41,915 nt of DNA from Bacteroidota bacterium. Its GTDB lineage: Bacteria > Bacteroidota > Bacteroidia > JABEUT01. Location of the stretch: NCBI GenBank assembly GCA_013285655.1, contig JABDHI010000023.1, positions 1 through 41,915 on the forward strand, in the 5' to 3' direction. Of the stretch, positions 1 through 7,239 are shown one piece after another (positions within the stretch are counted from its first letter, which is position 1; each line of letters starts with the position of its first letter). A program made the position numbers and the translations under genes. The notes below the pieces were generated by a model. The model was not told where the DNA came from. It saw nothing but the letters and a program-made list of their open reading frames with translations, and made no database searches.

Positions 1-424
1 CACTAACCTGGTCTTTTAATGAGGTTTCCATGGCAGCACCTACGGTATCTTTATCATTTATAAATTCAGTAGCGCTTCCTCCACTCATATCTAACTGTAT
101 TGCACGATTGCCAAAAAAATCGCTTGTAATACGTGCAATGGTACCTTTAGGTATTTTAACGTCATTATCGGTAATAAGCAGAGTTACCAATACCTTGCCC
201 GATGAATTATTCTCAAGTTTTATATTTTGTACCAACCCCACATGGAAACCATTTATCAGTACAGGGTTCGAAGGCAACAAGCCTTCCACACTGCTATATA
301 CAGCATATACTTTTTTACTGTGCGAAAATATATTAATGCCCTTAAGGAAATTAAGCCCATATAGCAACATAGCCAGGGCCACTACTACCACAATTCCTGT
401 TTTAACTTCTTTCGTAATCTTCAA
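1..424 (-). CDS. MlaD/MCE-family lipid transport protein, partial
   Basis: Only the N-terminal 141 residues are inside the window; the C-terminus lies beyond the left edge. The protein opens with a short basic segment, one membrane span of about 17 residues ending in YGLNFLKG, then the MCE domain (PSNPVLINGFHVGLV, then a beta-rich stretch with IPKGTIARI and FFGNRAIQLDM). MCE proteins bind phospholipids in the periplasm as the substrate-binding part of Mla-type ABC systems that move lipids between inner and outer membrane. The start is a TTG at 424: an in-frame stop lies upstream, no ATG precedes the membrane span, and the start MKITKEVKTG matches Bacteroidota homologues as I remember them. 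No ABC partner is visible in the window. Confidence 0.8.
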   Translation of the reverse strand, partial: MKITKEVKTGIVVVVALAMLLYGLNFLKGINIFSHSKKVYAVYSSVEGLLPSNPVLINGFHVGLVQNIKLENNSSGKVLVTLLITDNDVKIPKGTIARITSDFFGNRAIQLDMSGGSATEFINDKDTVGAAMETSLKDQVS

Positions 425-511
425 AGCGTCTTTAATATGGGTGCAAAAATAGCGATTATGCTGAATTTGGGCATCGATTTTATTTAATGCTCATTATCAA
501 GCTATAAAGCA

Positions 512-519
512 TACATTTG
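512..519 (+). promoter_or_regulatory. -7 box TACATTTG
   Basis: Exact match to the Bacteroidota -7 element TAnnTTTG, 16 bases before the start of the repeat protein at 536. No clear TTG is seen at the -33 position. Confidence 0.5.
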
Positions 520-535
520 GTTTAAACAATTCACC

Positions 536-946
536 ATGAAAAAAGCCTTACTCACTTTAGGCGGAATGCTTATGGCATTGGCTATAAATGCCCAAACTAT
601 TGAAAATAGCAGCCATAGTACCACTGGCTTTATAAATTCAAACGGCACTATTGAAAATTCGAGCCATTCTACCGCCGGCTACATCCGCAACGATGGCACA
701 ATTGAAAATGAAAGCCATTCAACCATTGGCTATATACGTGATGATGGCACTATTGAAAATGAAAGCCATAGCACCATTGGCTATGTGCACGATGATGGTA
801 CAGTTGAAAATTCGAGCCACTCTACTATAGGTTATGTGCATGATGACGGCACCGTGGAAAATGAAAGCCATAGCACTATAGGCCATGCTGAAGGGGTTAA
901 CCGAAGATGGGCTGCCGTTTGCTTTTTCTTCTTTAAATTCAACTAA
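536..946 (+). CDS. exported 17-residue tandem repeat protein (beta-flower-like)
   Basis: A 136-residue protein with a signal peptide (residues 1-19, cleavage near NAQ) followed by six tandem 17-residue repeats (about residues 21-120) of the form T-I/V-E-N-x-S-H-S-T-I-G-Y-I/V-x-D-D-G. It ends in a short aromatic tail (WAAVCFFFF) after RR. The alternation of beta-prone and turn residues resembles the small beta-flower repeat proteins described in Bacteroidota; I make that link from memory and the exact family is uncertain. It is probably periplasmic or outer-membrane associated. Nothing indicates an enzyme. The gene stands alone between the divergent MlaD-like gene and tRNA-Ser, with its own -7 box. 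Confidence 0.75.
   Translation: MKKALLTLGGMLMALAINAQTIENSSHSTTGFINSNGTIENSSHSTAGYIRNDGTIENESHSTIGYIRDDGTIENESHSTIGYVHDDGTVENSSHSTIGYVHDDGTVENESHSTIGHAEGVNRRWAAVCFFFFKFN
596..895 (+). repeat. six coding tandem repeats of 51 bp
   Basis: The DNA of the repeat protein is six head-to-tail units of 51 bp; the last is slightly shorter. The invariant core encodes SHST-x-GY. Units differ mainly at silent positions (for example agccatagc versus agccattca) and in the x-D-D turn, so they are old enough to have drifted but keep exact length. Confidence 0.85.
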
Positions 947-1013
947 AACGAGGGTAAATAGCTAAATATTCACTCCCTTTTTAGTCTAACTGCCTACGGG
1001 ACTGATTTTTTTT

Positions 1014-1021
1014 TACTTTTG
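1014..1021 (+). promoter_or_regulatory. -7 box TACTTTTG of tRNA-Ser
   Basis: TAnnTTTG match ending 19 bases before the mature 5' end of tRNA-Ser. Confidence 0.5.
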
Positions 1022-1040
1022 CGTTCCATTTTTAGGAATT

Positions 1041-1130
<90 letters not shown>

Positions 1131-1137
1131 AGAAATA

Positions 1138-1169
1138 AAAACCCCGCTTTAGCGGGGTTTTATTTTTTT
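1138..1169 (+). terminator. terminator after tRNA-Ser, probably bidirectional
   Basis: Hairpin ACCCCGC-TTTA-GCGGGGT flanked by A-rich sequence on the left and a T run on the right. It can end the tRNA transcript on the plus strand and the regulator operon (1189-3834) on the minus strand. Confidence 0.85.
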
Positions 1170-1188
1170 CTAACAACATCTCTTCTTT

Positions 1189-1851
1189 TTACGCCTGGTG
1201 AAGCCAAGGTATAGCATACTTAATTAAGCCTGCAACGCTTTTAACATCAAGCTTGGTCATTATGTTCTGACGATGGGAATCCACAGTCCTTTTACTTAAG
1301 TTTAACCTATGGGCTATTGCATCACTTGTATATTCATCAGTTATATAACGCAATATTTCTATTTCTCTCTCAGAAAGCAGTTGAGTAAGCTTATTCTTTT
1401 TCGATAGTTTTTTACCTTGAGTTGAGTCACTGTCAAAGGCCATTAGCTTTAAAGCTACATCGCTCGAATAATAAATACTACCACTTAAAATCGTTTCAAT
1501 AGCCTTTAATAATTCTTCAGGACCTATATTTTTCAATATGAAACCCTTCACACCGGTTTTTACCATCTTATCTATATACATATATTCGTTGTAATTAGAC
1601 AAGGCGAGTATTTTAGCCTTAGAATTCTGATTTAAAATTATAGCTGCTGCTTCGGCGCCACTTAGTTTAGGCAACTGGTAATCCATAATAATAATGTGTG
1701 GCTTCAGTTTGGCCTTGGCTATTCCTTCCTCACCATCTGCTGCCTCGTCAACAACAAACTTATATTTATTCTCTTGCGATTCGAGCATAGATTTAATACC
1801 ATCACGAATCATTTTATGGTCATCTATCAAAAGTATCTTAAGGGTCTTCAT
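1189..1851 (-). CDS. NarL/LuxR-family response regulator
   Basis: 220 residues. An N-terminal receiver domain has the acidic pair D10/D11, the phospho-acceptor D57 (IIIMDYQLP), a serine in ALSNY and a lysine in FILKN. A C-terminal LuxR-type helix-turn-helix follows (LSEREIEILRYI then LSKRTVDSHRQNIMTKL). Phosphorylation should promote dimer binding to DNA. The start codon overlaps the stop of the histidine kinase upstream by 4 bases (ATGA), so the pair is translationally coupled and almost certainly cognate. It is one of two DNA-binding response regulators in the window and is a candidate for binding the TAGGTATWTATACGGA boxes at 3886-3948 and 13016-13064; that is inference. Confidence 0.93.
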   Translation of the reverse strand: MKTLKILLIDDHKMIRDGIKSMLESQENKYKFVVDEAADGEEGIAKAKLKPHIIIMDYQLPKLSGAEAAAIILNQNSKAKILALSNYNEYMYIDKMVKTGVKGFILKNIGPEELLKAIETILSGSIYYSSDVALKLMAFDSDSTQGKKLSKKNKLTQLLSEREIEILRYITDEYTSDAIAHRLNLSKRTVDSHRQNIMTKLDVKSVAGLIKYAIPWLHQA

Positions 1852-3404
1852 TTTACTTTATTTGCAATTTTATTATACGGTATAAGTATTTCATATTTAG
1901 TGCCTACCCCTTGCATGCTTTCTATTCTCAGCGTTCCATTGTATGATTCAACACGCGATCTGGCGTTTTTCAAACCCATCCCTTTGTATTGATCAACTGC
2001 CGTCATATCAAATCCGTTACCGTTATCCTGCAATATTATTGATATGCTGCCAGGTATAAACGATGTGTTCATTTTAATATTAACCTTGCTCGATTGGCCA
2101 TGCTTAATACTATTATTTATAAACTCCTGTATAATGCGGAATATGGTGATCTCAAGCGCTTTATCAATTTCAGGGAAATGCTCTTCTATTGCAAGATCGA
2201 ACGTTACATTCGTGCCCAATTTCAATTTAGTACAAAGTTCCTTTACCGCATAACTCAGGCCAAAACTTCGTAACGTACCTGGCATTATATTAAAACTAAT
2301 GTTCGATAATTCGTCCATTGCATCATTCAATGCATCATTCGACCGGTTTAAAATAGTATCATATTTTTTGTCGTTTATATTTTTCTGCATTGCTTTCAAT
2401 GCTTCAATATGGAATTTTATACCTGATAATTTTTGCCCCAAGCTATCATGCAGGTCTTTGGCTATCCTATTCCTTTCCTTTTCCTGGGTATCTAAAACTG
2501 TGCGCACCAAAATATTTTCAATCTCACGTTGTTGCGACATATCTTTAACTATACCTTGGTAGCCAGTTATATCGCCAAACTGGTTGTATGTTTTACTAAT
2601 AGAAACAAGGCAATTAATAACTGTATTATTCATGCCCTTGATCTTCAGCTTACAGTCTACTAAAATTTCTTTACTGTTCAATTCAAACATAAATTTTTCC
2701 CGTTCCTCCCCATCATAAATAAGGTCAAAAAAAGTTTTAGACTTCGGTGTGATCTTAGAGATCTTGAATAATTGTTTACCGGCATCATTAACTTCCAGCA
2801 TTTTACCCTGGAGATCAATAATAAAAAGGCAGTCGCTCGATTTTTCGAAAATATTGCGATACTTATTTTCCGATTCTATAAGCGATTGCTCGTAGCTGCG
2901 AATAAGTGATTGATCTCTTACAATCAGCAGGTAACCTATTCTTTCTTTGTGCGGATTATATAAATACGTGCAGGTGCAGTTAACAGGCATATGTTTTCCG
3001 CTAACCGACCTTATCTGGCTATCGAATGTAATTACATCTTCCTTTCTATTTAACTCGCTTTTTATGTAATTAAATAAGTATCCCTTGTTAGTAGTAATAA
3101 AATCAATGTGATTATTTCTTAATTCCTGTTCGGGGCAATCCAGCTTTTCAGTAGCTGCCCGGTTCGCACTGTTTATCTTTCCGCTGTTATTTAAAACAAA
3201 TAACATATCAGAAACCGAATTGAATATATTGTTGAAATAATTCCGCGATATAGTTGAGGCCTTCAACTCTTCGCCAAGCATATTTATGTTGCTTATAAAA
3301 GCATCTATTTCATCAAACTTCTCAGATGGCTCTATTTTGTAATCAAATTCACCAAGTGAGTAGTTTATCAGTAATTTGTTTATCTCCTCAAGGCGTGGTT
3401 CCAT
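1848..3404 (-). CDS. cytosolic PAS histidine kinase (HisKA_3, NarX/DegS type)
   Basis: 518 residues without a membrane span. Residues 1-50 look like a HAMP-type helical linker. Two PAS domains lie at about 55-165 and 180-290. The dimerisation helix holds the phosphorylated histidine in RIAKDLHDSLGQ (H319), and the ATPase domain shows an N box (EFINNSIKHG), a G1 box (DNGNGF) and a G2 box (GMGLKNARSRV). HisKA_3 kinases pair with NarL-type regulators, which fits the overlapping gene downstream. The absence of a membrane segment says the PAS domains read an intracellular or diffusible signal. It lies 10 bases downstream of the STAS-like gene at 3415-3834, likely as one operon. Confidence 0.93.
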   Translation of the reverse strand: MEPRLEEINKLLINYSLGEFDYKIEPSEKFDEIDAFISNINMLGEELKASTISRNYFNNIFNSVSDMLFVLNNSGKINSANRAATEKLDCPEQELRNNHIDFITTNKGYLFNYIKSELNRKEDVITFDSQIRSVSGKHMPVNCTCTYLYNPHKERIGYLLIVRDQSLIRSYEQSLIESENKYRNIFEKSSDCLFIIDLQGKMLEVNDAGKQLFKISKITPKSKTFFDLIYDGEEREKFMFELNSKEILVDCKLKIKGMNNTVINCLVSISKTYNQFGDITGYQGIVKDMSQQREIENILVRTVLDTQEKERNRIAKDLHDSLGQKLSGIKFHIEALKAMQKNINDKKYDTILNRSNDALNDAMDELSNISFNIMPGTLRSFGLSYAVKELCTKLKLGTNVTFDLAIEEHFPEIDKALEITIFRIIQEFINNSIKHGQSSKVNIKMNTSFIPGSISIILQDNGNGFDMTAVDQYKGMGLKNARSRVESYNGTLRIESMQGVGTKYEILIPYNKIANKVK

Positions 3405-3414
3405 TTAATTTATT

Positions 3415-3834
3415 TTAAACAATAAGGGAAGCCTGATGCTCTTTTGGCTTATATTGCTCAAGCCATTCAAGGGCTGCATTTACGTCAGTAAATATTTTGC
3501 TAGGGAACGGCGGGTTAGTCAATTTCAGAAAAAAATTCCCGATAAATGTGTTATAAACTGATTTCATTACTAGAGCACCTGCAATAAGTCCGGTAGTGCC
3601 ATCTTCGGCCAAGTAGTCTCTTGCTTCTTTTGAAATCGATTTTAGGCCATCGATAAATACTACAGCAGGGTATGAAATATTCTCTGCAAATTCAACTCTA
3701 CTTCTCACCATCGCTTTCGCCATTTCTAAAGTTACTACTATACCAGGTTTATACCTTGCATACATAACTCCATTCTTAATTTCAAGCTGGGCAGCTTCAG
3801 TTTCTAAAACTCTATCTTTTTTAGATTCTTCCAT
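3415..3834 (-). CDS. small STAS/SpoIIAA-like protein (DUF7793-like)
   Basis: The reading frame is open from 3915, but the start at 3834 (MEESKKDRVLETE, 139 residues) is preferred: the upstream 27 residues are hydrophobic and atypical, and an exact -7 box (TATATTTG) sits 5 bases before this ATG. The fold looks alternating beta/alpha, with NGVMYARYKPG, a central FIDGLKSISKEARDYLA and a C-terminal FTDVNAALEWLEQYK helix, which resembles SpoIIAA/STAS-like domains of Bacteroidota (family name from memory). The serine-containing loop is where STAS anti-sigma-factor antagonists are phosphorylated. It heads the operon with the kinase and NarL regulator. The link to the PP2C phosphatases in this window is speculation. 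Confidence 0.7.
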   Translation of the reverse strand: MEESKKDRVLETEAAQLEIKNGVMYARYKPGIVVTLEMAKAMVRSRVEFAENISYPAVVFIDGLKSISKEARDYLAEDGTTGLIAGALVMKSVYNTFIGNFFLKLTNPPFPSKIFTDVNAALEWLEQYKPKEHQASLIV

Positions 3835-3839
3835 AATTG

Positions 3840-3847
3840 CAAATATA
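3840..3847 (-). promoter_or_regulatory. -7 box TATATTTG, possibly leaderless
   Basis: Read on the minus strand, TATATTTG is followed by only 5 bases and then the ATG at 3834. If it is used, transcription would begin at or next to the start codon. Confidence 0.45.
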
Positions 3848-3885
3848 AATACTATTCTTGCGAAAGTAAAGCTTTGCAAGTAAAA

Positions 3886-3978
3886 TAGGTATTTATACGT
3901 AGGTATATGTTGCAAAACACAAGTGCCTATTTTAGGTATATATACGGATGTTTTTGGCTATCAGTCTGTATAGATTTG
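3886..3978 (+). promoter_or_regulatory. promoter of the synthase-acyltransferase gene with TAGGTATWTATACGGA boxes
   Basis: TAGGTATTTATACGT (3886-3900), a half copy TAGGTATATGTT (3900-3911) and TAGGTATATATACGGA (3933-3948) precede a -7 box TAGATTTG (3971-3978). There are 22 bases between the last box and the -7 element. The half copy and last box are 33 bp apart, the same distance as the two boxes at 13016-13064. The core GTATATATAC is a perfect palindrome, consistent with a dimeric regulator. Confidence 0.6.
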
Positions 3979-4012
3979 GAGAAAGAATATAAACACTTTC
4001 AAATCTCCAAAA

Positions 4013-6475
4013 ATGAAAAAAACAACTCCGAAAATCGACATTATCGATGAGGTATTAAGCTACGGCGCCAAAAAAGGCGTTATGCATCTTAATACTGTAA
4101 ATGAACAACTTATGGGCAATAAATTTATACTTGATAAAAGTATAGGTAAAGAAATCATTAACTTCGGGTCATGCAGTTACCTCGGGCTAGAGTTTGATGA
4201 ACGACTCAAAAAAGGTGCCATTGATGCCATTAATAATTATGGCACACAGTTTTCTTCTTCAAGGGCATATATGTCGCCGGTTTATTACGAAGAACTGGAA
4301 GCTTTATTTTGTAAAATATTTAATGCCTACGCAGTAGTTACACCTACATCAACACTTGGCCATATTGGTGCTATACCGGTTTTGGTTGATGATAAAGATG
4401 CTATTATACTCGACCATCAAGTTCACAACTCGGTTCATACCGCTGTGAATTTGGTTAAAGCTAAAGGCGTTTATACTGAACTTATTCGCCATAACCGTAT
4501 GGACATACTTGAAGACAGGATCAAAGAACTCCGCCAAAAGCATAATCGCATATGGTACATGGCCGATGGTGTATATTCTATGTACGGCGATGTTACTCCC
4601 ATACATGAGATATATGAGCTAATGAATAAGTACCCTGAACTTTATTATTATGTGGATGATGCACACGGAATGAGTTGCTTTGGAGAACGTGGCCAGGGAT
4701 ACGCTCTTAGCCAAAAACCTATTCACGAAAGAATGGTGCTTGTAACATCACTGGCTAAGGCTTTTGCTACCGGTGGGGGCGTAGTTGTTTTTCCTACCCG
4801 TGAAATGGCGCGCAAATTCAGAACTTGTGGTAGTACAGTGGTTACATCAGGCCCTATGCAACCCTCAGGATTGGGTGCTGCTATTGCTTCAGCAAAAATT
4901 CACCTCACAAGCAATATTGGTGACTTGCAAGAGCAACTTAATGAGAATATAAAATTCACTAACATGGCTATTAAAAAGTTTAACCTGCCACTTATTGCTG
5001 AATCAAAAACGCCAATTTTCTTTATTGGGGCAAGCCTGCCTAAAATAGGGTACAACATTATTAGCCGAATGCTTGGTGAAGGGTTCTATGTTAACGCTGG
5101 TATTTTCCCGGGAGTCCCAATTAAAAACACGGGCATACGTTTTACAATTACCAAACTACATACATTTAAACAAATAGAAAACATGGTAAGTGCATTGGCT
5201 TATCATCATGCCGAAGCATTAAAAGAAGAGAACTTTCCTTTAAGCAAAATATACCAGGCTTTTAAAATGAAAGAGCCCATAGAACAGAAAATAGAAAATG
5301 CTATTGTGGCTGATGAAAAGAAATCTATGTTAAACAGCTTTGAAACCAATTCTATAACAAATATCAATAAACAAGAGTGGGATAACTTACTTGGTAACCG
5401 AGGCTCTTATAATTGGGATGGAATTAAATTTCTTGAAGAATCATTCACCAACAATACCGAGCCTGAAAACAATTGGGAGTTTGACTACATAGTAATAAAG
5501 GATGCCCTTAATAAACCCGTGTTGGCTACTTTTTTAACCACAAGTATATGGAAGGATGATATGATGGCACCTGAAGGGGTATCGTTACAAGTTGAATCGA
5601 AACGAAAAGCGTTAAAAGATCCGTATTATTTAACCTCTAAAATAGTGTCAATGGGTTCGTTGCTAACTGAAGGAGAACATTTGTATATAGACAGAACTTC
5701 GCCTTATTGGAAAGAAGCCATGAATATTTTACTTGAAAAAATAGCCCAACTGCAAGAAAAGTATAATGCCGCATCAACCTTGCTGCGCGATTTAAAACAA
5801 GGTGATGAAGAAATGGATGCTTTTTTAATGGACAATGGCTATTTTAAAACAAGTATGCCAACCAATCATATCGTTGATTCATTAACATGGTCGGATGAGC
5901 TAGAGTTCTTGGAAGGCTTATCAACAAGGGCCAGAAAAAATGTTCGACAAGAAGTTATAAGATATCTGGACAACTACGAAGTGCGGATAGTTAAAAATGA
6001 TGCTTCTCAACTTGAAATAAAACATTGGTATGATTTGTATATGAACGTAAAGTCAAAAAGCCTTTTGCTGAATACTTTTGATCTGCCATATAAATTATTC
6101 ACGAACATGGCTATCAACAATAACTGGGAGATAATGACATTAACTTTAAAATCAAACTATGATACAAGAGCGGAGCGTAAACCTGTTGTTGTAGTATTTA
6201 GTTATGTAACTAATGAAAAGTACAATCCAATGATAATTGGAATTGACTATTCTTTTCAAGCTAAGTACAAATGCTATAAGCAAGCCTTATACCAGCTTAT
6301 TATCAGGGCGAGGGAATTAGGTAAAAAAGCTGTAAATCTTGGCTTTTCGGCCAGTATTGAAAAGCAGAAGTACGGAGCTAAGGTTATTGACACAGTAGCA
6401 TATATGCAGGCACGAGACAATTATTCGCTTGAGGTATTATCATCAATGAATGTAATGGAAGTAGCAACTAAATAA
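4013..6475 (+). CDS. alpha-oxoamine synthase fused to GNAT/FemAB-like acyltransferase
   Basis: 820 residues in two halves. Residues 1-420 are a PLP enzyme of the serine palmitoyltransferase/KBL/BioF family: DHQVHNS (H138), ADGVYSMYGD, YVDDAHG (D215, H218) and the Schiff-base lysine in TSLAKAFATGGG (K249) are all present. This family joins an acyl thioester to an amino acid with loss of CO2, giving a keto-amine. Residues about 450-820 resemble the GNAT-fold FemAB-like acyltransferases (WDNLLGNRGSYNWDGIKFLE at the start, a YKCYKQALYQLIIRARE helix, then VNLGFSASIEKQKYGAKV near the end). One chain could form a long-chain base and then N-acylate it, a ceramide-like product; this is inference. Single gene with its own promoter, and a hairpin follows. 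Confidence 0.85.
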   Translation: MKKTTPKIDIIDEVLSYGAKKGVMHLNTVNEQLMGNKFILDKSIGKEIINFGSCSYLGLEFDERLKKGAIDAINNYGTQFSSSRAYMSPVYYEELEALFCKIFNAYAVVTPTSTLGHIGAIPVLVDDKDAIILDHQVHNSVHTAVNLVKAKGVYTELIRHNRMDILEDRIKELRQKHNRIWYMADGVYSMYGDVTPIHEIYELMNKYPELYYYVDDAHGMSCFGERGQGYALSQKPIHERMVLVTSLAKAFATGGGVVVFPTREMARKFRTCGSTVVTSGPMQPSGLGAAIASAKIHLTSNIGDLQEQLNENIKFTNMAIKKFNLPLIAESKTPIFFIGASLPKIGYNIISRMLGEGFYVNAGIFPGVPIKNTGIRFTITKLHTFKQIENMVSALAYHHAEALKEENFPLSKIYQAFKMKEPIEQKIENAIVADEKKSMLNSFETNSITNINKQEWDNLLGNRGSYNWDGIKFLEESFTNNTEPENNWEFDYIVIKDALNKPVLATFLTTSIWKDDMMAPEGVSLQVESKRKALKDPYYLTSKIVSMGSLLTEGEHLYIDRTSPYWKEAMNILLEKIAQLQEKYNAASTLLRDLKQGDEEMDAFLMDNGYFKTSMPTNHIVDSLTWSDELEFLEGLSTRARKNVRQEVIRYLDNYEVRIVKNDASQLEIKHWYDLYMNVKSKSLLLNTFDLPYKLFTNMAINNNWEIMTLTLKSNYDTRAERKPVVVVFSYVTNEKYNPMIIGIDYSFQAKYKCYKQALYQLIIRARELGKKAVNLGFSASIEKQKYGAKVIDTVAYMQARDNYSLEVLSSMNVMEVATK

Positions 6476-6499
6476 AATGTAACCAAGACAACATGGTGT

Positions 6500-6528
6500 C
6501 CGGCACAAATTGATTGGATTTGTGCCGG
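6500..6528. terminator. strong hairpin after the synthase fusion
   Basis: A perfect 11-bp stem CCGGCACAAAT / ATTTGTGCCGG with a 7-base loop lies 24 bases after the stop at 6475, extended by an outer GGT/ACC pair. The T run after it is poor (GTTATTT), so it may be a weak terminator or an mRNA-stabilising hairpin before the small genes. Confidence 0.5.
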
Positions 6529-6546
6529 TAACCGTTATTTACACAT

Positions 6547-6804
6547 ATGACTTTAACAATGGAAGAGTATTGCAGATTCAACTTAACTTCACGAATAGCA
6601 ATTTTGAATAGCGAGGGGGTGTTTCTGATAAAAAAGAAAATTAACAATAACCTGGAAGCGCGCTTATTCTTGCTGTATGATTTTCATGTAGAAACTTACT
6701 ACAGCCACAAAATTCGTAAAATAATAAAGGCTGACCCAATACGAAATAAGAATTGGCTTAAAGATTTTTATATGGATATAGTAAATAGATTTAATTTTTG
6801 CTAA
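6547..6804 (+). CDS. hypothetical small protein (85 aa)
   Basis: I do not recognise this protein. It has no signal peptide or membrane span and is rich in Lys, Asn and aromatic residues (LFLLYDFHVETYYSHK, NWLKDFYMDIVNRFNF). The start may be the ATG at 6547 or the internal ATG at 6559 (MEEYCRF). It lies downstream of the hairpin after the synthase fusion and 10 bases ahead of another small reading frame on the same strand, so the two may be one unit. The longest reading frame on the opposite strand is only 62 residues and no better. Moderate confidence that it is a real gene. Confidence 0.4.
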   Translation: MTLTMEEYCRFNLTSRIAILNSEGVFLIKKKINNNLEARLFLLYDFHVETYYSHKIRKIIKADPIRNKNWLKDFYMDIVNRFNFC

Positions 6805-6814
6805 CCCCCTGTAT

Positions 6815-6973
6815 ATGCAAGCAAAAGACCCGTCAACTAAACCCAAAACCACAATACAGCTTCAAGGCCCATCATGGTTTGTAAGCAAGTATTCAAAGAA
6901 ATATAATACTGATGTAATGGTATTTAACCCTTTGAATAAGCTTCTTTACCGAAATAAAAAGGAAAAAAGTTAA
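6815..6973 (+). CDS. hypothetical 52-residue basic protein
   Basis: Short reading frame from ATG at 6815 to TAA at 6971-6973. It encodes MQAKDPSTKPKTT, a central WFVSKYSKKYNTDVMVF and a lysine-rich end (YRNKKEKS). It follows the 85-residue gene by 10 bases on the same strand and its stop lies 11 bases from the stop of the convergent lipoprotein gene. I recognise no family. The compact spacing, and a reading frame ending just where the opposing gene ends, argue mildly for a real gene. Confidence 0.35.
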   Translation: MQAKDPSTKPKTTIQLQGPSWFVSKYSKKYNTDVMVFNPLNKLLYRNKKEKS

Positions 6974-6984
6974 CATGTTTTCCT

Positions 6985-7104
6985 TTAATAAAGTCTTTCG
7001 GCTGCATCTTTATGCAATTTCCTAACCAGGCTTCTTTGTTCATTACACGAACTGAGGCCGACAATGCCAACAAGTAATAATAATACGATCATAGTAGTTT
7101 TCAT
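6985..7104 (-). CDS. 39-residue lipoprotein
   Basis: Very short gene on the minus strand, ATG at 7102-7104 and TAA at 6985-6987. The product starts MKTTMIVLLLLVG, has a lipobox LSSC with the acylated cysteine at residue 20, and a mature part of 20 residues only (NEQRSLVRKLHKDAAERLY after the cysteine). The size and form recall entericidin-like small lipoproteins, though the mature peptide is more charged and helical. A -7-like box TAGTTTTA lies 27 bases upstream, with three tandem 9-mers beyond it matching those before 14606 and 15026. That shared, precise promoter design is the best evidence that this tiny gene is real and regulated. Confidence 0.65.
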   Translation of the reverse strand: MKTTMIVLLLLVGIVGLSSCNEQRSLVRKLHKDAAERLY

Positions 7105-7131
7105 AATGCATGTTTTTTAATGATTATGATG

Positions 7132-7220
7132 TAAAACTACAGTGCGTTTAAAGGAAAATTTATGTGAATGTAATGACAGCTATGTAGTTATGTAATGAAC
7201 CCCGAAAACAAGGTTATGAA
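7132..7220 (-). promoter_or_regulatory. LytTR-type triple direct repeat promoter of the small lipoprotein
   Basis: Plus-strand copies TGTAATGAC (7169-7177), TGTAATGAA (7191-7199) and a weaker GGTTATGAA (7212-7220) are spaced 22 and 21 bp, reading TTCATTACA toward the lipoprotein. The -7-like box is TAGTTTTA (7139 to 7132). The gap between proximal repeat and -7 box is 29 bases. Confidence 0.7.
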
Positions 7221-7239
7221 TTAGAATATAAGTTTAGGC

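Noticed and set aside
30-452. 140-residue plus-strand frame
   Set aside because: Antisense shadow of the MlaD-like gene, whose minus-strand frame has a clear MCE domain.
3835-3915. 27-residue N-terminal extension of the STAS-like protein
   Set aside because: Hydrophobic and unlike the family; the -7 box lies inside it.
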